Positions 36,034 to 46,606 of a stretch of 64,000 nt of DNA are shown piece by piece. The DNA comes from Paroedura picta. Lineage: Eukaryota; Chordata; Lepidosauria; Squamata; Gekkonidae. The notes under the pieces are model-generated. The model was not told the DNA's origin and made no database searches. It saw only the letters and a program-made list of their open reading frames with translations. How positions within the stretch are numbered: the stretch's first letter is position 1; each line of letters opens with the position of its first letter. Position numbers and translations under genes: made by a program. The DNA lies in contig NC_135380.1 of assembly GCF_049243985.1 (NCBI RefSeq), forward strand, positions 16,664,501 through 16,728,500. Direction: 5' to 3'.

Positions 36034-36186
36034 TCAGTTGCAGCCACATTCCTCTATGACCATGTCCTCATGATGGCGCAGCATCACCTCCCCTTTCTCA
36101 TAGTACAGCATGGACAGAGGGCTCATTTTGACTGGCACGCAGCCTGGGCAAGGCACTCGATTGGGCTGGTATAACTTCAGCAAACT
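36034..36186 (-). CDS. NODAL: Nodal coding exon 3 (C-terminal knot) with stop
   Basis: Acceptor is CCCCGCAG|AGTTTGCTG at 36186. It encodes 50 residues, [20 protein letters not shown] through [11 protein letters not shown] to [10 protein letters not shown], then TGA at 36036-36034. The family-typical C-terminus and exact phase match leave little doubt. Confidence 0.95.
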   Translation of the reverse strand, partial: SLLKLYQPNRVPCPGCVPVKMSPLSMLYYEKGEVMLRHHEDMVIEECGCN

Positions 36187-39100
36187 CTGCGGGGAAAACA
36201 GGAAGGGAAAATGTTAAGAAGGTGGGCACTGCCAGCTCTCACTCCTGTTTACTCGTTCCACCCTCTCCCTCCTTCCCCTGCCACTGCATGGGCACGACTG
36301 GAGGTCTGTCTGATTTCAGAAGCCTCGAATCAAACCCCAGTTCATTCGGCCATCCAATGAACATCCAAGATCAACCGGGGCTTGTTTCCTCTCCAGAAAC
36401 TGGGATTTACCACTGTGGTTTCATTCCTGTTTAGAAGCTGGACTTGCAGGGAGGAGAGAAACTCCATCCTGTTCATATTTCTGCATTCAAGTGTCATAGC
36501 ATATTGGGTCGTGTGAGGAGAAGGAAAGGTATGTGGAATGCTACGGTTATGGCCCAATCTCATAGGCGATGCAGGGTCAGAACTTTCATGGAAGGCTCTG
36601 TGGAAAAAGGCAATGGCCTCCCACATCTGCTTCTCAGTTGCTTTGAAAGCCCCTGCTGGGGTGACCGTGAGTTGGTGGCAACTGGATGGCATGTACACAC
36701 CGATGAGGATAAAATGGAGAAGGGCAGAGAACTATTTATGCCACTCGGATCTCTGCGGAACGAGGACAAAGTAAAAAATGTACAAAAAGAAAAAGGGCAA
36801 CCTTCTCCCTTGAGTGGTTTCACTGTCAACCACCCATTATCTAGAGGTGCCTAGATGAGGGAGAGAGACTGAGACAAAGAGACTTTTTCCCTGTCCCAGG
36901 ATTAACAACAGGACTGGGCTGAAGGGTCAACTTTAGCAGGCAAAAATGGTGTGTGGTGGAGCTTAAACTCCTTCTGCCCAAGCATTCTGGCCCTCATCTA
37001 AATTAGAGTCCTACACAGTGACTATTTCTCTTTCTAAAATACCAGGAAGATTCCAAGGTTTTGTCCAGTGTGAACTCTCAACTACCTTAAAAAAAATGAA
37101 TTTCTCCTTCCCTTTTGCAGACCCTTTCCCCACCTCCCAAAGGCTGTGAAAAAAACTGCCAGTGAAGTAGCCTCCTACCTGAATATATGCATGATTGGTT
37201 GGCTGGAAGGTCTCATCCACGGGTGACGGGCAGTCTCCCTCGCAGCGGTATGCGTTGAACTTCTTGGGGTACACAATCCAGCTTCCCCAGCCCGTCTGTT
37301 CAAAGTCCACCATCATATCGACTCTCTTGCACAGAGATCGGTTTTCCTCTCCAAAGCTGTCGGTGGAGAGATCAGTCGCTTTAATCCTCTGCTTCTCCTT
37401 TCTGTTCCTCCGGTGCCGACGGCCCCCCATTTCTTGGGAAGTGCTGTTGTCCAACATGATGTGCTTTGACATCTCCACAGTCCTGATGAGACTCGGAGCA
37501 GGAAAGGAAGCAGCTGAGAACTTATCTTTGGAGAAGATCACGAGTAAGACCCTATCGGCCACATTCTGGGTCACCGTGACATGCTGTGCTTCGCTGGAGA
37601 TGTGCCCAAATTTATCCTGGAACAGGCAGGTTGCTCCTACATCATTGTTCTCAGAGGGGTCCTCCTCCTCCCAGTCCTGAACATCTGGAGCATTCTTATC
37701 ATCATCAGAATGCACGGCCTGGTGGAGCCAGAAGCGGAGCATGCTGGTGATGTTAAACACTCTCCAGGAAGAATGACTGAAGGAGGAATGGTTGACAAAA
37801 GAGCCAAGGAAGAGTTTGTCTGTGCAGGTCTGATTCCCATGACAGGTGCGCCCATGGCTGTGGTAGATGCTCACAGTGACATTTTGTGTTTGAGAAAAGG
37901 GCAGCAGATGAACTCGGAGCTCTGCCAGTCTCACCTCGTGGTTGCTGGAAATGGAGGTCATGTCAAAAAAGAAGCACCAGTGATTGGCGAACTGGAAAGA
38001 ACCTAGAAGGCAGAAAAAGAACACTGGTAGAGTAATGCTTTAAAGTTTCTTATCTGTCTTTGGACCTCAAGCTGTCCTGCTGAGAGATTGAACAGAAAGG
38101 CAGGAACCTATGAAGGCCACTGTATGCTGTGGACCTATGGAGTGTAAGCGCATGGTGACATGCATTCTGAGAGCTGCCTTCTAGCCACATTTTTTTCATA
38201 CAGCTTCCTTTCCAGATTAAACTAAAGGCAGATGTTTTTGCCTATTTAGCAGTGGGGTGCCGTAGGGCTCAGCGATGGGTCTGGTACTTTTCAACATTTT
38301 AACTTTATTTATGTATGCATTTGATCTTTATATCGCATTCGCAGTAGAGAAGCTCATGGCGATGTACAATCTTAGAGAGAGAGACATAATGTGATACAAT
38401 AATTAAAATACGCAAAAAATGTAAATTGATGCTAAATTGTTGACACAACAAATTAAGAATATCAGCAGCAACAGTCCATATACAGAATGTCGATTGGTGT
38501 TCTCCCAAAAGCCAGATTATGGTCTAGGCTAAGGCTTCTTGTATAGATGGATAGGTGGGGCCTGGATAGATACTTTTCATGGATGCTTTAGGCTGATCCT
38601 GCATTGAGCAGGGGATTGGACTAGATGGCTTGTTTAGCTCCTTCCAACTCTATGATTCTGTGGATGCTTTATGTTGATCCTGCCTTGAGCAGGAGGTTGG
38701 ACTAGATGCAGGAGGTCTGGCCCAACAGGAGGTTGGCCCAACTCCATGATTCTATTTTCCTCTCCATTTTGTCTTCAAGCAAGACATATGCTTGTTATGC
38801 TGGGAGTTTGTGACTAGCCTTAGGTCACCCAGCAAGGAGTGGGGATATAAACTTAGTCTGACACTCTACCACAAAACTACACTGGTTCCCAATATATAAA
38901 ATAGTTATAAGACCATAATAGTATTAGATTAATATAGTGCCATTTTTGTCCCTTTTTCTTTATTTGTTCACTACTGCCCTATGAGCCTCTTGTGGCACAG
39001 GGTGGTAAGGCAGCTGACATGATGTCTGAAGCTCTGACCATGAGGCTGGGAGTTTGATCCCAACAGGTGGCTCAAGGTTGACTCAGCCTTCCATCCTTCC

Positions 39101-42100
39101 AAGGTTGGTAAAATGAGTACCCAGCTTGCTGGGGGGTAAAACGGTAATGACTGGGGAAGGCACTGGCAAGGCCACCCTGTATTGAGTCTGCCAAGAAAAC
39201 GCTAGAGGGCGTCACCCCAAGGGTCAGACATGACTCGGTGCTTGCACAGGAGATACCTTTACCTTTACTGCCCTATTAAAAGAATAACATTTAAAAACCA
39301 GATTAAAATGTTATACCGAAGATACAAGAATGAGAAAGGCAAAATAAACAGGAAAAGAGTCTGTTTTCCCTTCAGTCCAGTAAACTTTCAATGGATGAAG
39401 GGACTAAAGCATTGTGCTAAGGGAGAAAAATAAAGCCACAAACCTTCCAGATAATTATCAACACATCCCATTTGTTAATTGGTTAATTAGATTCTGAATG
39501 ATAAAAAGACCAGAGAGATCTAGATCTCATTACATTTCATTGTTCCTTGGCCTACTAGCACACATAAAAGCCTTTGAAGGACACCTGGGGAAAGTTCACG
39601 CCCATTAAGACTTTTGAAGTGCTGTCAAAATAGTGACGGGAAAGTGCTGGTGCTGTCTGGGTACGATCATTTTCAGCACCAGTGAGAATGAAAGCAAAAG
39701 GGAACAAATCCACATCCACAACACGGTAAAGAACTTCATATCCCCTGCATCTTTCGTGAGACCTTGTAACCCAAATTGCAGATATATAAACATTATTTTG
39801 GCCTTTCTGAGATCCACAATCCTGACTGGAGTTGGTAGCAGTTTGTGGAAGTCATGGCATTGTCGTCTGATAAATTTATGGCTAGTTTTAGCAGAACCAG
39901 AATGTTGCTTTCTGTCTTCCCACTAAAGAAGACAAAGAGTTGGTTCTTATATGCCGCTTTTCTCTCCCCGAAGGAGGCTCAAAGCAGCTTGCAGTCGGCT
40001 TCTCTTTCCTCTCCCCACAACAGACACCCTGTGAGGGAGGAGAGGCTGAGAGAGCCCTGATATCACTGCTCGGTCAGAACAGTTTCATCAGTGCCGTGGC
40101 GAGCCCAAGGTCACCCAGCTGGCTGCATGTGGGGAGTGTGGAATCAAACCCAGCTCGCCAGATCAGAAGTCCGCACTCCTAACCACTACACCAAACTGGC
40201 CCTCAAGGCAGAGGTTTGAGTTATGTCTAGTGGGGTGATTTTCCTGGTCATTTTAAAATGGGTTGCTGTTGGGGGGGGGAGAGCAATTTAAAAGGGACCG
40301 ACTGGTTTCAGGGCCGAAGACAAGGCAATACAACCAAAGCCTAGAAGTCCAAAGGGCCCCAGCCTAGCCTGTAGAATCGGGTACCCACACAAAAAAAGTA
40401 TAGATTTCAGTAGTCTGAAAGGTGCCAGTGGAGTTCTGTGTAATTTGGGGACATAGCTACTGAGCCTCCGGGGAGGGCGGTATATAAATATAATAAATAT
40501 AATTAATAAATAGCTACTCCTGAGGAATACCATATTGATGTTATCTTGCAAATAACAGATATCATCATCCCCTGTAGCTGATGTATTTATGGGATAGTGA
40601 CATGAAGCTGATTTATGGTGACCTGATTTATGGGGGTTTCAAGGCAAGAGACCTCCAGAGGTGGCTTGCCATTGCCTACCTCTGCCCCTACTAGCAACCC
40701 TAGTAATCCTTGGTTGTCTCCCAGCCAAATACCGACCACGGCCAACCCTGCTTAAGTTCTGCGATCTGAAGAAATTGGGCTAGCCAGATCAAGGCACATT
40801 TGCATCCTGCTTTCTCCCTGTGATCAAAGCGATGGACCAAAATATTAAAAATATTATATATAAATATAATAAATAAATAAATAAAACAAGTCACAGCACT
40901 AGATTCAAATGAAGCAACAATCTGCATGTTACTCATGTAGCAGGAGAATACTTTAAAAACAGCAGAGGCAAGTTTAGGCACAGTTTTTATCACGGCCTGC
41001 CCTTTCAGAAGAAGAGCCTGCTTTATCCACCTAGGGAAATAGATCACTGCCGCCTGGGAAAGCTCCCTTGGGTGCTCCTTCTTAGGATCCCCAACCTGGA
41101 TAGGCCAGGCAAGCACCATCCTGTGAGATATCAGAAGCAAAGCAGGGTCGAGCCTGGCCAGCACTTGGAAGGACAACCTCGGAAGGGTCATGCCACAGGG
41201 GCAAGGCAATCCCAAACCACCTCTGGACAGCCAGGCAATCTTCGGCTCTCCTGGCTGCATTACACACAGGCCACACGATAAATACATAATTAGTGCCTAA
41301 AATGCCCCAGTTCTAATGTGAGAAACCTCTAGAGGGTTTCTTTATGGGGGGAAAGGAGGAGCCAACGCCGAATCTAGATGCTCCAGGTCCAGTCCCAGAA
41401 TCGCCCGGAAAGTCGGCAGCTCAGACTTGAGAATTTAGGAAAGAGAACCTCCGAGACACGCGGTAAATGCCATTGCCTCCCCCCTGCATAACCTTATGCA
41501 GCCCCGACCATTAGAGAGGAGAGGAGAGGACCGCACGCGAGATTCAGCATCCCGGGGGAAGTTTTTTTTTTTAGAAATGAACCTCTGCAGCTTGAGACAG
41601 TAACTAGAGAGCCGGATCGGGGCCCAGATTCAAATCCCACCCCCCTGAGCTGGCGGTCCCCGCGCCGGTGACCCGGGCGGGGGAGCGAATGGACTTCGCT
41701 CTGAGCTCCTTGGAGGCGAAGCGGGAGAAAGTGCCTTTCCCTTTCTCTGCAAAGAGCCCCGCCGCCAGCGGCTTTCCCCTTTCTCCGGCAGCAGCCACCT
41801 GCCAGGGCGCTCTGCCGGCCAGCCCCACGCCTGCCGGGCCGAAACCGCGGGGCTGCCGCATCCCTCCCTGGCCGCCGGCGGCTCTGGCCCGCGGCCTTTC
41901 TGCTCGTCCCTCCCCAGCCAGACAGCCCGAGCGCGGCAGATGTGGATTGGGGCAGACGTCGGAGGCCACAATCCACACAGCGGCGAGGCGAGGCAAAAGG
42001 CTGCCGGGGAGCGAGCAGGGGACTCCCCGCCGCCGCCGCCGCCGCCGCCGCCGCCCACCCAGAGCCGGCAGGACCTTACTTTTCGCCTCGAGGCTGAGCA

Positions 42101-42147
42101 CCGAGTCGGCTTCGTGCAGCGCCCGCGCGTGGGCGCCGAGCCGGCCG

Positions 42148-42180
<33 letters not shown>

Positions 42181-42422
42181 GCGGCCAGGAGGGAGCGGTA
42201 GAGGTGCATCATGTAGAGCGGGTAGCGGGCGGCGCGGCGGGCCGCGGGGGCCGCCTGCTGCTGCTGCTGCTGGTGTTGCTGCTGCTGCTGGTACTGCGGG
42301 GTCTCGGGCGGCGCGGCATGCGGGGACGGCGTGCGGGGGCGGAGGGCCTGCGCGGAGTGCAGCAGGAGGGCGAGGCCGCAGCAGAGCAGCCCCAGGGCCG
42401 CCGGGCAACTCCGGGGAAACAT
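36034..42422 (-). CDS. NODAL: Nodal-family ligand, Nodal-related/Nodal2 lineage (complete, 3 coding exons)
   Basis: Encodes a 439-residue secreted TGF-beta ligand precursor. Coding exons on the minus strand are 42422-42080, 38002-37179 and 36186-36034; intron 1 is phase 1, intron 2 phase 0, both GT-AG. Order: signal peptide (about 1-26), two glutamine tracts (45-56 and 82-91), a prodomain with N-glycosylation motifs, a furin-type site RHRR (310-313), then a mature domain of about 126 residues. The mature part carries [21 protein letters not shown], the family hallmark, and ends EECGCN. The knot cysteines are 339, 368, 372, 402, 405, 436 and 438, with 402/405 spaced C-P-G-C rather than adjacent. 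Nodal signals with GDF1/3 through activin receptors and EGF-CFC co-receptors to SMAD2/3 and FoxH1, patterning mesendoderm and the left side. It is longer than human NODAL (347 aa), partly because of the glutamine tracts. Synteny places it in the Nodal-related lineage. Confidence 0.95.
36187..37178 (-). other. Nodal intron 2
   Basis: 992-bp intron. Positions about 36590-36700 resemble a BovB/RTE-type tail (GTGACCGTGAGTTGG followed by GGATGGCA). The rest is unassigned. Confidence 0.7.
37179..38002 (-). CDS. NODAL: Nodal coding exon 2 (prodomain, furin site, start of mature domain)
   Basis: Acceptor is CCTTCTAG|GTTCTTTC at 38002; donor is ATTCAG|GTAGGA at 37178. It encodes 274 full codons, from the SFQFANHW prodomain motif (compare WTFAFDFSFLS in human) through RHRR and the first three knot cysteines to TNHAYIQ, where the family's last intron normally lies. 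Confidence 0.95.
38557..38757 (+). mobile_element. CR1 LINE 3' tail, partly duplicated
   Basis: Two head-to-tail copies of the GGATTGGACTAGATGG / CTCCTTCCAACTCTATGATT end lie inside 200 bp. Confidence 0.75.
38990..39272 (+). mobile_element. tRNA-derived SINE with BovB/RTE-type tail
   Basis: GCCTCTTGTGGCACAGGGTG head with box A, GGGAGTTTGATCCCAACAGG box B, and GGGTCAGACATGACTCGGTG then ATACCTTTACCTTTA tail. Nearly full-length. Confidence 0.8.
39927..40203 (-). mobile_element. MIR-type tRNA SINE in Nodal intron 1, reversed
   Basis: Near full-length copy, AAGAGTTGGTTCTTATATGC to CTAACCACTACACCAAACTG. Confidence 0.82.
40455..40515 (+). mobile_element. L2-like LINE 3' tail
   Basis: GAGCCTCCGGGGAGGGCGGT then TATAAATA and TAATAAAT repeats. 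Tail end only. Confidence 0.6.
40600..40803 (-). mobile_element. 5S rRNA-headed SINE in Nodal intron 1, reversed
   Basis: GTCTCCCAGCCAAATACCGA and AACCCTGCTTAAGTTCTGCG are reversed 5S sequence. The body TTTCAAGGCAAGAGACC matches other copies. Confidence 0.75.
41090..41282 (+). mobile_element. 5S rRNA-headed SINE in Nodal intron 1
   Basis: GATATCAGAAGCAAAGCAGG and GCCAGCACTTGGAAGGACAA match the 5S box A to C region; AAACCACCTCTGG body follows. It lies in opposite orientation to the copy at 40.6 kb. Confidence 0.7.
41919..41977. promoter_or_regulatory. Putative Nodal autoregulatory enhancer: two FoxH1 sites and SMAD boxes
   Basis: Within intron 1, 103-161 bases past the exon 1 donor, lie TGTGGATT (41941-41948) and AATCCACA (41970-41977). 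These are perfect FoxH1 sites in inverted orientation. SMAD-type CAGAC boxes lie at 41919-41923 and 41953-41957. Nodal genes are known to carry such a FoxH1-dependent asymmetric enhancer in intron 1, which drives left-side autoactivation. Motifs are seen directly; function is inferred. Confidence 0.6.
42026..42054. repeat. CCG trinucleotide run in Nodal intron 1
   Basis: About nine CCG units begin roughly 25 bases inside intron 1. It is GC-only and could fold. It lies between the exon 1 donor and the FoxH1 pair. Confidence 0.85.
42080..42422 (-). CDS. NODAL: Nodal coding exon 1 (signal peptide, polyQ prodomain start)
   Basis: Begins [20 protein letters not shown], a clear signal peptide. It contains two CAG-encoded glutamine tracts around the family motif [11 protein letters not shown]. 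The donor reads A|GTAAGG at 42079. The exon lies in a CpG island; open frames on the plus strand here are antisense shadows. Confidence 0.92.
42150..42179 (-). repeat. CAG10 microsatellite encoding glutamines 82-91 of Nodal
   Basis: Ten uninterrupted CAG codons on the minus strand inside coding exon 1. Confidence 0.95.
42255..42290 (-). repeat. CAG/CAA repeat encoding Q5-H-Q6 of Nodal
   Basis: Twelve codons on the minus strand (CAG x4, CAA, CAC, CAG x6) encode residues 45-56, interrupted once by histidine. Confidence 0.95.
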
Positions 42423-42493
42423 CGCTGCCCGCGCTCCTCTCCTCTCCTCTCGCCGACTGGCCCTGCTGGCCCCCTCCCCACGGGCGCCGCCGC

Positions 42494-42499
42494 TTTATA
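42494..42499 (-). promoter_or_regulatory. Nodal TATA box
   Basis: TATAAA on the minus strand, about 72 bases before the ATG. It predicts a start near 42465 and a 5' UTR of about 40-45 nt. The flanks are GC-rich. Confidence 0.65.
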
Positions 42500-44037
42500 C
42501 CTGCCCGGGCGTCGCCTTGGGTGTCCCCCACGCGCCCTCCCCAGCTGTCAAAGGGCTCCGCGCCCAGCGCCCCCTCCCCCCTCCCCCCCCCCGCGTTGCC
42601 CTCCGCCTAGGGGAGCAGGGGGGCGATTGCCCGGGAGGAGCCAGGAAAGAACTAAGGCCGGATTCCCCCCCCCCTTCTCCCTCCCTCCCCCCCCCCCACC
42701 CCTTCTCCTTGCCACCCTGATTCTCTTTCTTTGACGCATGCTTTTTTCTTTTTGGGGGGTAGGGGAAAGGAATGCAGACTGGAGGGGCAATAGGAGGTCA
42801 GTGGGTGGGCACGTGACCTTTTAACTGGGGAGTGTGTGTGATTTGCCTTTTGGTACTGTCCATAGATGTCCATAGAATTTTTGCGAGCCTAAATGGACTC
42901 CGGGGAATGGTAGAGGACAGGAAGGCCTGGAGGATCATCGTCCATGGGGTCACGATGTGTGATTTGTGACAGAAATGGGAGAAGGGGATTCTGCAGGAGG
43001 AAGACAGGGTGGACAGTCCTTTTCATTCATTCATTCTCTCACTCACTCATTTATTTGTTCACTGAAATATGTATATTCCATCTTCCTCCTGAGCAGTGGT
43101 CAAGTCTGCTGTATTTTGAACTCTGCAAAAAGGCCTGCCTGAAGCAAAGAGGGTGTCTGCATTTGGCCAGAATAAAACAGACGTCCAAAGGCATCTTAAA
43201 GGCCAACGTTTGTTCCAGAAGAAGGCATCTGATTCAGTGAGCTCGGACTCCCAAAAAATTACACTGTAATCCATTTTGTTCATCCCAAGGCAACACTGGC
43301 GCCGCCCTCTTTATTCCAATGCAGTCCTAAACACAGTTACTCCCAAGTCCCATGAATTCAGTGGCGTTAGAAGGCTGTTCCTCTGTTTAGGATTGCATTT
43401 TTAAATGGCTAGCCGTTGGTACCTGACCAGTTAGGTCCAAAGAGAACCTGCTTGCATAGATTTCACCTAATATCTCTCTTGATTTATCACTTGGTATACC
43501 TGCTTGTTTGCAGGATACTAGCTGCACCTACAGAGCCTGCATGTGTACAGTGTCCATACATGTAGCCTCTGTTCAGACCTTCTGTGCATGGCTGGGGAGG
43601 GTCTAATCCTTCTCCACAATTATTTATGCAGACCCCCAGTTGTGTGGCAGGAACAGAGTAACACCAAAGCTCAGTTGCTAATGAAAGCAAAACAGAAGCA
43701 CAATTTAAAAAAAACTGCTATGCATTCCTTTGTTTCATAGATCGTATTCTATCTTTCAGGCATATGGCTTCAGACAAATGGAAAACCATCAATTAACAAA
43801 AAATTTAAAGATTACCATCCTACCAATAAAACTCAATGTCAAAAAACCCAAAGTAATGAGAATGGTGGGATTCACTGCCCATAACGTAGTTGTGGCTCTG
43901 ATCATTCCATTTTATAAAGGGTTAGGCGGATTAATAAAGGGGGGGGTCCACCAAGGGCTACTCGCCATGATGGCTGAAGGGAACTTCCATATTCAGCAGC
44001 AGCAAACCTAATTCCATGATTAATGTGCCATTGTGGA

Positions 44038-44235
44038 AAAGGCACCCTGATCTGGGTAGCCCAGGCTAGCCCCATCCCATGAGCTAGCGTTTGGATAGGA
44101 GACCTATAAGGAATAGTAGAATTATTACAGGAAGGCAGACAATGGCAAACCACCCCTGAATGTTGTTTGCCTTGAAACCCCCTACTGGGTCACTTGACAG
44201 TCAGCTGTGACTTGACAGTACTTTCCACCACCACC
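44038..44235 (+). mobile_element. 5S rRNA-headed SINE
   Basis: GTTTGGATAGGAGACCTATA corresponds to the 5S TTGGATGGGAGACC box. The body GGCAATGGCAAACCACC and GCCTTGAAACCCC is shared with the other copies. The tail reads GTCAGCTGTGACTTGACAGT. Confidence 0.7.
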
Positions 44236-44346
44236 AAGGGAAAAAAAACCTGTCTCTAGAAGCTGCCCATATCTCCTCTGAAACGGTGATTACACAAAGC
44301 AGAACCCTGAGAAATCTCAGAGTCAAAGATAAACTATGCAGTTTCT

Positions 44347-44770
44347 TAGAATCATAGAATCATAGAGTTGGAAGGGATCTCCTGGTCATCTGGTCCAACC
44401 CCCTGCACTATGCAGGACACTCACAAACCTATCGCTCATCCACTGCAACCTGCCACCCCCTTGAGCCTTCACAGAATCAACCTCTCCGTCAGATGGCTAT
44501 CCAGGCTGTTTAAAAATGTCCAAAGATTGAGAACCCACCACCTCCTGAGGAAGCCTGTTTCACTGAGAAACTGTTCTATCAAGAACTTCTTCCAGATATT
44601 TAGAAGGAATTTCTTTTGAATTAATTTCATCCCATTGGTTTTGGTCCGTCCCTCCAGGGCAAGAGAGAACAGCTCTGCTCCATCCTCTACATGGCAGCCT
44701 TTTAAATACCAGAAGGTGGTTATCAGATCCCCTCTCTTTTTCCTCTTCTTACACCCAGCCACACCCTGTC
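44347..44770 (-). mobile_element. CR1 LINE 3' end
   Basis: Begins AGAATCATAGAATCATAGAG (the tail in reverse), then GTCCAACCCCCTGCAC and the same 3' region as the copy at 32.8 kb. About 420 bp, 5'-truncated. Confidence 0.85.
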
Positions 44771-45333
44771 AGGATCAAAGAACTCTGGTAAATTAATTTT
44801 CTTTTTCTGTTGGAGGAGTGGGCAGATAAGGAGTGGGGATGGGAACTTCTGTAGGAAAGCAAGTTGAGTTCATCTCTGCAATCTATAATTGAGAGTGACA
44901 TCAAGAGCTCACTCGAAAGCACTCCCATCGGTTGCTTAGGGGTGTCGATCATACTGTGATTCGAAGAGTGTTTGCCCAGAAATGATGAAACTTAGTGACT
45001 TGTTTCTGTTTATAATCTTGGAAAGAACACTAGCTTCTTATGCTGCTTGTTGAAGAGATGAAATAAACCTCAATGCACCTATACCTTTGTATGCAAGAGC
45101 CATTGGTTTAATAAGAGGTACATTCTGACTTTGAGAAGCAATAAGCTGCCTCTCTAGTTTATTAATTTCCTTACTTTTTGCCCCTGTGGGAGCCCAAAAT
45201 GTCTTGTATAGATCTTCTCTCCTCTCTTTTATCCAACAGATAGTTTAGATAGAGAACATCTGACTGGCCCAAGCAAGGTGTCCTGGCTGTGTGAAGACTC
45301 GAACCTTCCAGATCCTAGTCTGACATTCTAATG

Positions 45334-45469
45334 CAGGGGTAGTCAAACTGGCCCTCCAGATGTCCATGGACTACAATTCCCCTGAGCCCCCTGCCAGAAT
45401 TCGCTGGCGGGGGGCTCTTGGGAATTGTAGTCCATGGACATCTGGAGGGCCGCAGTTTGACTACCCCTG
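45334..45469. mobile_element. Palindromic hAT MITE (copy 9)
   Basis: Full-length copy with a perfect 8-bp duplication TTCTAATG. Confidence 0.9.
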
Positions 45470-45807
45470 TTCTAATGACTAGACTACACTGGCTTAGTAT
45501 CAACCACTTTAACTGGCAGCAGGGAAAGGTACTTCCTATCTCCTGCCACCTGAGATCCTTCAAATGGCAGCATCAGGACTGAGCTTGGGACTTCCTGCCT
45601 ACAAGACCTGGGCTGTTCCACAAGCCTTCCTCTTAAAAAGTGGACTCCAGGTGTGCACTGAACTCACAACTTCTGGATCCCATGGTCTTTTATAAACGCC
45701 ACTTCCTGTCTTCCTACCCCTTTGACATTCTGCCGACCTACTGGGTTAGAATGACTGCTTGAAGCAATTCTGTACCCAAAACAGAGATTATTTCTAATAG
45801 ATTATTT

Positions 45808-46040
45808 AAGAACATAAGAAGCACCCTCCTGGATCTAGACCAGCATCCTGTCTCAAACAGTGACCAACCAGTTATTCTGGAGGTCCAACAACAGGACCCT
45901 AGAAGACAAAGCCTTCCTCTAATGTTGCCTCCTGACCCTGGGATTCAGAAGTTTAGTGCCTCTGGACATGGGGCTCCATTTAGTCGCCATGGCTGGTATC
46001 CATTGATAGACCTTTCCTCAATGAATTTGTCTTTTAAAGG
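45808..46040. mobile_element. Dispersed repeat, family not named
   Basis: AAGAACATAAGAAGC then CCAGCATCCTGTCTC and CCATTGATAGACC. This is a phrase set I know as common in reptile genomes, but I cannot name its family. Confidence 0.5.
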
Positions 46041-46606
46041 AGATTTTTCTAGAGGAAAGAAAAACTTGAAATCTGTTTCTTGAGATGCTTTTTAAAAAAT
46101 AGTTTTCCAGCCTTGCAGTTTCCTTAACCCTGGATCCAAAGTTTTCCTGTGGCCTTGGCTTTTACTGCCACCAAGTGGCTTCAGACCAATCTCTTCATCC
46201 CGCAGACATCTTCAAAGATTTCATAAATGCCTTGAGAAGAGCAATCTGGCACCATGCAGATACAAGAAAGGCAGATGTTTTGAGAGTTGTTGGGAAATGT
46301 CCAGGACCGTCTTTCTAAAAAGCCAGTCTTTCTAATCCTGGGAGCTCTAAACTCTTGCTTTGGAAAGTTTTGTCACATGATTAAACACAGCATCTTCTAC
46401 AAATGCATGCAATGGAAATGCCAGAACTATGGACTGGTGTGAGAAGATACAACAGTAGTACTCTTTACTAAATGGGTTTATTCTAAATGGGAAATGGGTA
46501 AGCCTTAACCTTTATAAGACACTTTTAAAAATGTATGATAAGAATATGATATTTCTTGATCTGTACAGCCTTATGTACATTTTCTGCATTTGCATATGTA
46601 TATATA

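Larger units (their letters stand above)
38003..42079 (-). other. Nodal intron 1
   Basis: 4.1-kb intron with a GC-rich 5' part (41.6-42.08 kb) holding the FoxH1 pair. A further single AATCCACA lies at 39707. It also contains a CR1 tail, a BovB-tailed SINE, a MIR-type SINE, an L2-like tail and two 5S-headed SINEs in opposite orientation, all listed separately. Confidence 0.75.

Noticed and set aside
39707-39714. Third FoxH1 match AATCCACA in Nodal intron 1
   Set aside because: A single 8-mer of this kind is expected by chance about twice per window, and no SMAD box or partner site was seen beside it.
41604-42734. Long plus-strand and alternate-frame open frames around Nodal exon 1
   Set aside because: They are shadows of the CAG and CCG repeats and the CpG island. 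The true exon ends at its donor at 42080.
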